Positions 42,913 through 50,056 of a stretch of DNA of 64,000 nucleotides are shown here, one piece after another. The stretch lies in the NCBI GenBank assembly GCA_049509915.1, contig JBEKZL010000037.1, forward strand, positions 1 to 64,000, given 5' to 3'. The translations under genes and the position numbers were made by a program. The DNA is from JBEKYD01 sp049509915. Lineage in GTDB: Bacteria; Acidobacteriota; Terriglobia; Bryobacterales; Bryobacteraceae. Position 1 is the first letter of the stretch; each line of letters begins with the position of its first letter. The notes below the pieces were generated by a model. The model searched no databases. It saw nothing but the letters and a program-made list of their open reading frames with translations, and had not been told where the DNA came from.

Positions 42913-44154
42913 CTATCCGAAAGGTTGATCGATGGCCGGACTTTGCGCCGTGAACATGCGCGCGCCATCCGGGGTGATGTGCATACAATCTTCCAGCCGC
43001 ACGCCGAATTCGCCGTAGATGGCGATGGTCGGCTCGTTGCTGAAACACATGCCTGGTTCGAGCGGGGTCTTATTCCCTTTCACCAGGTTGGTCCATTCGT
43101 GGCCTTCGAGGCCGATGCCGTGCCCGGTGCGATGGGGCAGACCGGGAACCCGATAGCCGGGGCCGAAACCCGCATCGGTGATCACTTTGCGTGCTGCCGC
43201 GTCCACGGACTCGCAGGTGGCGCCCGGCTTGGCAGCCGCCAGCGCCGCGTCCTGCGCCTTGCGTTCCAGGTTCCATACCTGCCGCTGCCGCGCGGTAGGC
43301 TTGCCGAAAATCACCGTCCGGGTGATGTCGGATTGATAGCCATCCACGGTGCAGCCGTCGTCCACCAGCACTAGGTCGCCCTCTCGCAACCGCTGCGGCT
43401 GGATGCTGCCGTGCGGGAAGGCCGTGTATTTGCCAAAGATCACCATGGCGTCGCCGGTCACTCCCAGGGCGCGATAGGCAGCCGCGACGTTGTCGCTCAA
43501 CTCCCGATTGGTCATGCCTTCCTTTAACATCGAAAACACGGCCCGGTAGGCGGCGATGGTGATATCGTTGGCTCGCTGCAGCAGGGCAATTTCCGCCGGC
43601 GATTTGATCACGCGGCAGCCGACCGTCACCGGGTCGGCGCTGACGAACTCTACGGCCGGCGCCTGTCGCCGCAGCCCGTCGAAGAGTGCGAAAGTAGCTT
43701 TTTCTTCGATTCCGATCCGGCCGGCGGCTCCCCGCTCTTGTAAGAACTGCGCCATGCGCGCGTAAGACGCATCGTCGCCGGTGGTCCATGTCCGGATGTT
43801 CGTGCCGGCCCGGTCGGCACTCATGCGCATGGCCAGGCGCGCGCTGTCCAACTCCGCTTCCGCTATCACCCATCCGGCCTCGCCTTTAGCCGGCAGTATC
43901 CAGGCCAGCGCGGCGGCGCCTGCCCAGCGCACACCGGTGTAATAGAAAAGGCTGGCGCCACCCTGGCAGACGATGGCATCAATTCTGTTCTCCCGCATCA
44001 GCCGGCGCGCCTTTTCAGTTCGCGCCAGACGCTCGCCTTCCCCAATCGGCTGGATGTCTCCAGTCATCGGCTTCAGGCTGGCAAAGCTGGCCGTCGGCGT
44101 CTGGGCGCGCAACAACCCGGCCGTGGAAGCCGCAAGAAACACCCGGCGATTCAT
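42913..44154 (-). CDS. Exported Xaa-Pro aminopeptidase-like M24 peptidase
   Basis: 413 residues with GAGGAGA a few bases before the ATG. MNRRVFLAASTAG is a twin-arginine-type signal. After the creatinase-like N-domain (LFYYTGVRWAGAAALAWILPAKG) comes the metal-binding domain with all five ligands: the two Asp in VDDGCTVDGYQSDITRTVIFG, His in PHRTGHGIGLEGHEW, and Glu in FSNEPTIAIYG and VRLEDCMHIT. It should remove residues before proline from peptides, outside the cytoplasm. Confidence 0.85.
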   Translation of the reverse strand: MNRRVFLAASTAGLLRAQTPTASFASLKPMTGDIQPIGEGERLARTEKARRLMRENRIDAIVCQGGASLFYYTGVRWAGAAALAWILPAKGEAGWVIAEAELDSARLAMRMSADRAGTNIRTWTTGDDASYARMAQFLQERGAAGRIGIEEKATFALFDGLRRQAPAVEFVSADPVTVGCRVIKSPAEIALLQRANDITIAAYRAVFSMLKEGMTNRELSDNVAAAYRALGVTGDAMVIFGKYTAFPHGSIQPQRLREGDLVLVDDGCTVDGYQSDITRTVIFGKPTARQRQVWNLERKAQDAALAAAKPGATCESVDAAARKVITDAGFGPGYRVPGLPHRTGHGIGLEGHEWTNLVKGNKTPLEPGMCFSNEPTIAIYGEFGVRLEDCMHITPDGARMFTAQSPAIDQPFG

Positions 44155-44473
44155 GCCTGTCTCCTCTCTCTCGTGTCATCATCTCACCTATCCGGAACTG
44201 CTGGACCGAACGCCCGGAATAGGAAGTTCACCTTGTATTCGAACCACTGACGCACAGTCACACCGGCGTCAGGGCAGCGTGTAGGCCGATAGCATGCCGA
44301 TCCGGGACCATTTCAGCATAAAACATTCGGCATCCAGCCTACCAGCCTCTACGTTCCCGCCGAGCCTCCTTCCTCCTTTTCGTTCCTGACTTCCGACTTT
44401 TACCAAGAAAGTGAGACACCCTTACTCCCCGACAGGTATAATTGCGGTAACGTGGACTATATAAAAGGCTAAT
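44155..44473. other. Intergenic region with promoter of the basic repeat protein
   Basis: Divergent gap of about 320 bases. The right end holds TATAAT (44437-44442) and an AAAAGG ribosome binding site. No gene or repeat was recognised in the rest. Confidence 0.5.
44437..44442 (+). promoter_or_regulatory. Candidate -10 box TATAAT
   Basis: Perfect TATAAT 31 bases before the ATG at 44474; no good -35 is visible. AAAAGG follows five bases before the start codon. Confidence 0.4.
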
Positions 44474-44971
44474 ATGCCAACCAATCTCACAAGCGAAATT
44501 ATCACTGCCGCCATCCTTGGATTTGAGGAACAGAAGCGGCTTATCGACTCCAAGATCGCCGAGCTCAAAGCTACCCTGTCCGGCGGCCCCGCTGAACCGG
44601 AAGCAACTCCGGAACCGCCGCGGCGCAAGCGCCGGAAGATGAGTGCCGCCGGCAGGAAGGCGATCGCCGAAGCGCAGCGAAAGAGATGGGCCGAAGCTAA
44701 GAAAGAGAGCGAACCGGCGCCACCGCCGCCGTCAAAGGAAGCCGCCAAACCCAAACGAAGACTCAGTGCGGCCGGCCGGAGGAACATTATTGCCGCCACC
44801 AAGAAGCGCTGGGCATTGAAACACGCCGAAGCCGCCAAAGCGGAACAAGCCGCAAAGAAAGCACCGGCAAAGTCGGCGCAGAAGCGCGCTCCGGGTAAGA
44901 AAGCCGCCGGCAGGAAAGCCGCGAAACCAGCTCCGGCTGCGTCCCCGGCAAGCGAACCTGCCGGCGAATAA
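44474..44971 (+). CDS. Small basic protein with two NUMOD3-like DNA-binding motifs and histone-like tail
   Basis: 165 residues. A short helical start is followed by two copies of a motif of about 20 residues: KMSAAGRKAIAEAQRKRWA and RLSAAGRRNIIAATKKRWA. They are separated by a Pro/Glu linker and followed by an Ala/Lys-rich tail (AEQAAKKAPAKSAQKRAPGK) like that of histone H1. The repeat resembles NUMOD3-type or AT-hook-like DNA-contacting modules, so a nucleoid-associated role is likely. There is no enzyme domain and no known symbol. It stands alone with its own promoter. Confidence 0.65.
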   Translation: MPTNLTSEIITAAILGFEEQKRLIDSKIAELKATLSGGPAEPEATPEPPRRKRRKMSAAGRKAIAEAQRKRWAEAKKESEPAPPPPSKEAAKPKRRLSAAGRRNIIAATKKRWALKHAEAAKAEQAAKKAPAKSAQKRAPGKKAAGRKAAKPAPAASPASEPAGE

Positions 44972-45105
44972 ATCGAAGCGTCTCGGCCGCCGCTATCGGC
45001 GTGGGTCATAAATCCGATCCCCCTCGTCGGTCAGCGACCGGGCTGCGTCGTGTGGCCGATAGCTGACCGTTGAGAGCGGACAGCCTCGGAATCTGTTGGA
45101 ACCCG

Positions 45106-45129
45106 GTACCTAGCATCATCGTATACTAG
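45106..45129 (+). promoter_or_regulatory. PadR promoter with inverted repeat (possible autoregulation)
   Basis: TACCTAG and CTAGGCA-like arms (CCTAG at 45109-45113, CTAGG at 45125-45129) surround the -10 box TATACT (45122-45127). The ATG of the PadR gene follows at 45135, only seven bases after that box, with no ribosome binding site. This suggests a leaderless message and an operator over the promoter. Confidence 0.4.
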
Positions 45130-45134
45130 GCATT

Positions 45135-45536
45135 ATGGAGTACCCGGAAGACGGCAGGGACAGGCGGATCGCCCAATTACGCAAGGGCATCCTGGAACTG
45201 GCTGTCATGGGCGTGCTCTATCACGGGCGGCATTATGGCTATTCCTTGATCCGGGTACTCTCGGAACGGGGCTCCATTCCCCTCAAAGAAGGCACGGTTT
45301 ATCCCATCCTGGCCCGGCTCGACCGAGACGGCCTGGTCGGTTCGGAATGGGTGGAGTCTGCTCAGGGGCCTCCTCGCAAGTACTACGTGCTGACGTCGTC
45401 GGGCAGGCAACTCTTCGATGAGCTGAGCCATGAGCTTGATGCGCTGGTTTGCCTGGTCCAGCAGAACTGGAGAACTTCGGAGCAAACCGGATCCGCCGAA
45501 AAAAAACTTGTCGTCCGAAAGGGGTTAGACAAATGA
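45135..45536 (+). CDS. PadR family transcriptional regulator
   Basis: 133 residues. The PadR winged helix is clear: LRKGILELAVMGVLYHGRHYGYSLIRVL, then LKEGTVYPILARLDRDGLV and PPRKYYVLTSSGRQLFDEL. Such proteins repress transport or stress genes and respond to small molecules. Its stop overlaps the next start (ATGA), and that gene encodes a HAAS-type membrane protein, a pairing seen in many bacteria where the membrane protein is thought to counteract or sense for the regulator. Confidence 0.9.
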   Translation: MEYPEDGRDRRIAQLRKGILELAVMGVLYHGRHYGYSLIRVLSERGSIPLKEGTVYPILARLDRDGLVGSEWVESAQGPPRKYYVLTSSGRQLFDELSHELDALVCLVQQNWRTSEQTGSAEKKLVVRKGLDK

Positions 45537-46297
45537 ACGACTGCCCGCCAGTGGTGGCGAAAATTGCCAACGATTACCTGGAGCGCGTGAAAGCGCATCT
45601 CCGCCCGGTGCCGGCCCGTGAGCGGGACGAGTTTCTGAAAGAGATCGAGTCGCACCTGTATGAGGCCTACCATCAGACGCCGATCGACGACGATGTCGCT
45701 AGGATCCTGGCCGTGCTGCGCAACTTCGGTGAACCCGCCGAAGTGGTGGCCGGCCGTTTGCCCGCCACGATGATGCGTTCCGGCGCCAACCGTAACCTGC
45801 CGCTCTACGTCGTCGGCGGGATCTTCATCGCGCTGTTCGGGATTCCGCTCGGATTTGGCGGCTTGAGTGTGCTGGTAGGCCTGCTGCTGGCGTTGGCCGG
45901 CATGGTGGCCGCTTTCTATGCGACCGCCGGAAGCATCCTCTTTGCCGGTGCCGTGTTCACTTTGTTCGGCTTGGCTCGAATCCTGCTGCCAGGGCTGTTT
46001 GACAGGCTGGTCGAGCTCGGCTTTATCCAATTGGGCGGTCCGCTGGGTGAGTTCCTTGATCATTTCTCTCCCGCCGACCAGGGTATATTCATGCTCCTCA
46101 TGGCCGCCGCCTTGATGGCCATCGGCTTGGGCATGCTGTGGCTGGGAACGTACATATTTCGGGGGCTCCGTTTTCTGTTCGGCCTGCTCTTCGACTGGAC
46201 GCGGCGGTTAGCGCATAGGATTCGGCGGAAGCTCGGACGGGAGAGTCGCGAGGCGCCTGGGCGGGTCGGCCAAGTCTCGTTTGCAAACGGGAAGTGA
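45533..46297 (+). CDS. HAAS-domain membrane protein paired with PadR
   Basis: 254 residues. The N-terminal 70 residues (DYLERVKAHLRPVPARERDEFLKEIESHLYEAY) form a HAAS/DUF1700-like helical domain that usually contacts its PadR partner. About four membrane helices follow (LPLYVVGGIFIALFGIPLGF onward) and a basic C-terminal tail. Translation is coupled to padR by ATGA overlap, so the two surely work together. Target genes are not evident. Confidence 0.75.
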   Translation: MNDCPPVVAKIANDYLERVKAHLRPVPARERDEFLKEIESHLYEAYHQTPIDDDVARILAVLRNFGEPAEVVAGRLPATMMRSGANRNLPLYVVGGIFIALFGIPLGFGGLSVLVGLLLALAGMVAAFYATAGSILFAGAVFTLFGLARILLPGLFDRLVELGFIQLGGPLGEFLDHFSPADQGIFMLLMAAALMAIGLGMLWLGTYIFRGLRFLFGLLFDWTRRLAHRIRRKLGRESREAPGRVGQVSFANGK

Positions 46298-46372
46298 CCG
46301 AGCCTGGGAGAGCAGCCGTCATATTCACGAACCGGCCGGCAATTCGTGGCACTATAGTGGAGGTGGTCCGCT

Positions 46373-46645
46373 ATGATAGACGTCAAACAGGCTGTCCAGA
46401 TCGCGAAGACGAAGGCGGCGGAGATGTTCGGCCAAGCTGTCATAAATCTAGAGGAAATAGAGCGCGACGTCTACAAGGGCTGTGACGTCTGGAGCATCAC
46501 GCTTAGCCTCCCGCAAGACTTGCGCCAGTTGAACTCCCTCGCTGCGGCGCTTGGTACCGACCGTCTGCGGTACAAACGCTTTCTGATCGATGCTGAAACC
46601 GGAGAGCTCGTTGCGATGAAGCTGCGTGAAGTCGCCTCGCAATGA
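46373..46645 (+). CDS. Small hypothetical protein upstream of PIN-domain gene
   Basis: 90 residues, with GGAGG seven or more bases before the ATG. The end (YKRFLIDAETGELVAMKLRE) resembles a PepSY-like or similar small beta sheet motif, but no family can be named. The last codon overlaps the PIN gene start (ATGA). By position it could be an antitoxin-like partner, although it has no visible DNA-binding motif. Confidence 0.6.
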   Translation: MIDVKQAVQIAKTKAAEMFGQAVINLEEIERDVYKGCDVWSITLSLPQDLRQLNSLAAALGTDRLRYKRFLIDAETGELVAMKLREVASQ

Positions 46646-47142
46646 CCGCATCGGGGCTTGGTCTTGGCCCGCCCAACGCTGCCGGGCTGCTGGTCGACAC
46701 AAATCTTCTCGTGCTGCTCGTGGTCGGCAGCGTCAATCGCGATCGCATCGAGACCTTCAAAAGGACCAGCCAGTACTCAAAAGCCGACCACGACTTGGTC
46801 ATCCGCGTGCTTGGCCGGTTTAGAAAAATCTGTACCGTGGCCCATGTCTTGGCGGAGGTCAGCAATCTTACCGATCTAACAGGCGCTGAGAAAGTCCGGG
46901 CCCGGAACGTCCTAAGAGAAACGATTTCCCTCCTTGACGAAGTGGAAATGCCCAGCGCCCGGGCGGCGGAGGACCGGCTCCACCAGGACCTCGGGCTGAC
47001 CGATGCCGCCATTGGCTCGGTGGCGCGGGCTCACAATTGCAGCGTGCTGACCGATGACCTCGCCCTGTATCTTCAGCTTACACATGACGGAGTAAACGCG
47101 CACAACTTCACTTATCTGCGGGAGGGCTCCTGGGGGATCTGA
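46642..47142 (+). CDS. PIN-domain protein
   Basis: 166 residues. PIN-domain acidic residues are visible: Asp in LLVDTNLLVLL, Glu in HVLAEVSNL, Asp in LGLTDAAIGSVA and Asp pair in VLTDDLALYLQL. The fold is that of Mg-dependent ribonucleases, including VapC toxins, but the protein is about 30 residues longer than common VapC because of an insertion between the first and second acidic sites. The coupled upstream small gene makes a toxin-antitoxin-like or RNA-processing pair possible. Confidence 0.75.
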   Translation: MTASGLGLGPPNAAGLLVDTNLLVLLVVGSVNRDRIETFKRTSQYSKADHDLVIRVLGRFRKICTVAHVLAEVSNLTDLTGAEKVRARNVLRETISLLDEVEMPSARAAEDRLHQDLGLTDAAIGSVARAHNCSVLTDDLALYLQLTHDGVNAHNFTYLREGSWGI

Positions 47143-47216
47143 CCCGGAGCGTGGAGGCCGGACCTCCAGCCGTGGCTCCGAACCGGCCCTGCGTTCTTTA
47201 GTATCATGAAATCTGC

Positions 47217-48200
47217 ATGAACCAGCGGGAATCAATGCTCGCCCCGCCGGCTGGATTCCCGCAGCAGATACTTGCCAGGCTGAGCGAACTCGAGACGGCG
47301 CTCGGTTCCGTGATTCGCGGCAAGCGCGAAACCATCCGACTGTCGGTGGTGTGCTTGCTGGCGCGCGGGCATCTCCTGATTGAGGACGTCCCCGGCGTAG
47401 GCAAAACCACCCTGGGCCAGGCGCTGGCGCGGGCGGCGGCGTGCAAGTTCCATCGCATTCAATTCACTGCGGATATGCTGCCGAGCGACGTGGTGGGCGT
47501 GACCATTTACAACCGGCAAACGGAGACTTTCGAATTCAAACCCGGCCCGATCTTCGCTAATTTCCTGTTAGCCGACGAAATCAACCGAACCACTCCGAAA
47601 ACCCAATCGGCGCTGCTCGAAGCCATGAACGAGAGCCAGGTTACGGTGGACGGGCATTCGCACACGCTGCCGCGGCCGTTCATGGTGATCGCCACCCAGA
47701 ATCCGGTGGAACACCACGGCACCTACCCGCTGCCGGAATCGCAACTCGACCGCTTCCTGATGCGCCTGCGGATGGGCTATCCCGACGCCGCCAGCGAGCG
47801 TGAAATCGTTCGTGCCCCCGGCCAGGCAGCCGCGGCGGAGATTCCAGCCGAGCTGAATCCCTCCGACCTTCTGCACCTGCAAGACGCGGCCGCGCGGGTG
47901 ATGGTGGACGACGCGGTGGTGGACTATTTGTTGGCGATCGTGGAGGAGACCCGGCGCCACGAGTTACTGGCGCTGGGCGTGAGCCCGCGCGGATCGCAGG
48001 CGTTGTACCGGGCGGCGCAGGCAATGGCTCTGGCCGAAGGGCGCGATTATGCCATCCCGGACGACGTCAAGCAGCTCGCCGTCCCGGTCTTCGCCCACCG
48101 TCTGGTGGTGGATACGCGCAACGTTCTGGGGCCCCGCCGCGGCGATGCGGGCGACCGCATCATGCAAGAAATCCTCAGCCAGGTGCCAGTGCCCCTTTAG
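47217..48200 (+). CDS. MoxR family AAA ATPase
   Basis: 327 residues. Walker A is EDVPGVGKTTL, Walker B is FLLADEINRT, sensor motifs are ATQNPVEHHGTYPLPESQLDRF and GVSPRGSQALYRAAQA. MoxR proteins act as chaperones that mature or load metal cofactors into partner proteins; a DUF58/VWA partner is normally adjacent but is absent here, the next gene being a GTPase. TATCAT at 47202-47207 lies nine bases before the ATG, with no ribosome binding site. Confidence 0.9.
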   Translation: MNQRESMLAPPAGFPQQILARLSELETALGSVIRGKRETIRLSVVCLLARGHLLIEDVPGVGKTTLGQALARAAACKFHRIQFTADMLPSDVVGVTIYNRQTETFEFKPGPIFANFLLADEINRTTPKTQSALLEAMNESQVTVDGHSHTLPRPFMVIATQNPVEHHGTYPLPESQLDRFLMRLRMGYPDAASEREIVRAPGQAAAAEIPAELNPSDLLHLQDAAARVMVDDAVVDYLLAIVEETRRHELLALGVSPRGSQALYRAAQAMALAEGRDYAIPDDVKQLAVPVFAHRLVVDTRNVLGPRRGDAGDRIMQEILSQVPVPL

Positions 48201-48213
48201 AGTTCCCCCAATT

Positions 48214-49287
48214 ATGAAGACTGCAATCATCGGCCTGCCCATGACAGGCAAGACCTCTTTGTTCACGATTCTGACCGGCGTGCAACAGGAAATGCGAATG
48301 GGCGCGACCGCCGCGCGCACCGGTGTCGCCAAGGTCCCCGACCCGCGCCTGGAAGCCTTGGGACGGCTGTTCGAACCTCCCAAAGTAACTCACGCCACGG
48401 TGGAATACGTGGATATGCCGCCCGTTTCGAAGGAGAGCCTTCGCGATCCGTCCTACATGGCGAGCCTGCGTGTAGCCGACGCCTTTGCGCATGTGCTGCG
48501 CCTTTTCGAAGACGACACGATCCCTCACGAAAAGGGGTCGATCGACCCGGTCCGCGACCTCGAAGACCTGGAGACAGAGCTGATCCTGAGCGACCTGGTG
48601 GTGGTGGAGAAGCGGCTGGAGCGCCTGGATAAAGACCGCAAGAAGATCAAGAATCCGGAGTTGGACCGCGAATTCGAGTTGCTGGAGCGGTGCCGCAAGA
48701 CCCTCGAGGACGGCCAGCCGATACGAAATCTGGAGATCGAATCGGAGGACGAAAAGCGCCTTCGCGGTTTCCAGTTTCTTTCCCAGAAGCCAGTGCTCTA
48801 CGTGCTCAATCTGGGCGAGGAGGAAGCCCTGAAGCTGCACCAGCGGGAAACCGAATACCGCCAAGGTCCGCTCGCCGGCCGGCGCAACACCGCCGTGGCC
48901 GCCGTCTGCGGCAAGATCGAGGCCGAACTGGCACAATTGCCGCGCGAAGACCAGTCCGATTACCTGGCCAGTTACGGCCTGAAGGAATCCGGGCTGGAGC
49001 GGCTGATTTCCGCCACCTATTCGCTGCTCGGCCTGATGAGCTTTCTCACCGCCGGCGAGGACGAATGCCGAGCCTGGACCATCCCCATGAACAGCACCGC
49101 GGTGAAAGCCGCCGGCGCCATTCACTCCGATTTCGAAAAGAAGTTCATCCGCGCCGAGGTAGTGAACTGGAAAAGCCTGGTGGACTTGGGAGGATACCCC
49201 GCCCTGCGCGAAAAAGGCCTGCTCCGTCTGGAAGGCAAGGAATACATCGTGAAAGACGGGGACGTGCTGGTCATCCGCCACGGTTGA
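48214..49287 (+). CDS. ychF: YchF/OBG-like GTPase or ATPase
   Basis: 357 residues, near the usual 363 of YchF. The P-loop is GLPMTGKTS, followed by ATAARTGVAKVPDPRLEAL and YVDMPPVSK (the G3 region DxxG is degenerate). The coiled-coil domain (VVVEKRLERLDKDRKKIKNPE) and the C-terminal TGS domain (AWTIPMNSTAVKAAGAIHSDFEKKFIRAEVVNW) are both present. The G4 position reads YVLNLGEEE, in line with the altered NxxE of YchF that favours ATP. It likely binds ribosomes. Several positions diverge from the standard YchF, so it may be a paralogue. Confidence 0.8.
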   Translation: MKTAIIGLPMTGKTSLFTILTGVQQEMRMGATAARTGVAKVPDPRLEALGRLFEPPKVTHATVEYVDMPPVSKESLRDPSYMASLRVADAFAHVLRLFEDDTIPHEKGSIDPVRDLEDLETELILSDLVVVEKRLERLDKDRKKIKNPELDREFELLERCRKTLEDGQPIRNLEIESEDEKRLRGFQFLSQKPVLYVLNLGEEEALKLHQRETEYRQGPLAGRRNTAVAAVCGKIEAELAQLPREDQSDYLASYGLKESGLERLISATYSLLGLMSFLTAGEDECRAWTIPMNSTAVKAAGAIHSDFEKKFIRAEVVNWKSLVDLGGYPALREKGLLRLEGKEYIVKDGDVLVIRHG

Positions 49288-49315
49288 GATTTCGGAGCCG
49301 TTGTAACATCGCACG

Positions 49316-49359
49316 CCAGCCGCGCGAGTCGAGCCGCGACTGTGAAGGAGCGGTTGCCG
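49316..49359 (+). repeat. REP-like repeat, 3' half
   Basis: GAGCCGCGACTGTGAAGGAGCGGTTGCC matches the right arm of the REP-like palindrome; the left arm is missing or degraded. Confidence 0.5.
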
Positions 49360-49412
49360 GCTATATCCTAACCCGCTCATGTATAGTTGTCTCAAGGAGG
49401 AGAGATATTAGC

Positions 49413-50054
49413 ATGAAGGTCGGAGTTCTGGGTTCCGGTGTCGTGGCGCAGACCCTCGCCAGCGGCTTTCTCACGCACGGTCACGATAGCATGATGGGCA
49501 CGCGCGACGCGGCCAAGCTGGCGGAATGGCGCCAAAAGAATCCAACCGGGCTCGTTGGCAGTTTCAGCCAGGCGGCGGCCTTTGGCGAGTTGGTCGTGCT
49601 GGCTGTCAAAGGCCTGGCTTCGGCGGAGGCGTTACGCGCCGCCGGCGCCGGCAATCTGGCGAATAAGGCTGTAATCGACGCCACCAACCCCATCGCCGAT
49701 GCCCCGCCCGTCAACGGCGTTCTCAAGTTCTTTACCAGCCACGATGAATCTCTGATGGAACAGTTACAGCGGGAGTTCCCGGCCGCCCATCTTGTAAAAG
49801 CGTTCAATTCGGTCGGCAATAACCAGTTCGTCAATCCTCATTTCAAGTTGGGTACGCCCACCATGTTTATCTGTGGTAACGACGAATCGGCGAAGCGGAC
49901 GGTGACTCGGATTCTTACTCAGTTCGGCTGGGAGACAGCGGATATGGGAGCGGTGGAAGCGGCCCGTGCCATCGAACCTCTCTGCATGCTCTGGTGCATA
50001 CCCGGCTTCCTGAGAAACGAGTGGACGCACGCTTTCAAGCTGTTTCGGGAATAG
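49413..50054 (+). CDS. NADPH-dependent F420 reductase-like oxidoreductase
   Basis: 213 residues. AAGGAGGAG lies about 14 bases before the ATG. The dinucleotide motif GVLGSGVVAQTLASGFL with MMGTRDAAKL resembles the NADP-binding start of NADPH:F420 oxidoreductase and related ProC-like reductases; further landmarks are VIDATNPI, HLVKAFNSVGNNQFVNP and MFICGNDESAKRTV. The C-terminal domain is small. F420 use is not certain, as many bacterial family members act on other substrates. No F420 biosynthesis gene is in the window. Confidence 0.75.
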   Translation: MKVGVLGSGVVAQTLASGFLTHGHDSMMGTRDAAKLAEWRQKNPTGLVGSFSQAAAFGELVVLAVKGLASAEALRAAGAGNLANKAVIDATNPIADAPPVNGVLKFFTSHDESLMEQLQREFPAAHLVKAFNSVGNNQFVNPHFKLGTPTMFICGNDESAKRTVTRILTQFGWETADMGAVEAARAIEPLCMLWCIPGFLRNEWTHAFKLFRE

Positions 50055-50056
50055 GC

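Noticed and set aside
44990..45060. CGCTATCGG...CCGATAGC inverted repeat as terminator
   Set aside because: Arms of only about nine bases with a loop of over 50 bases and no T run.
46373..47142. Naming the pair vapBC
   Set aside because: The upstream protein lacks an antitoxin DNA-binding motif and the PIN protein is longer than VapC.
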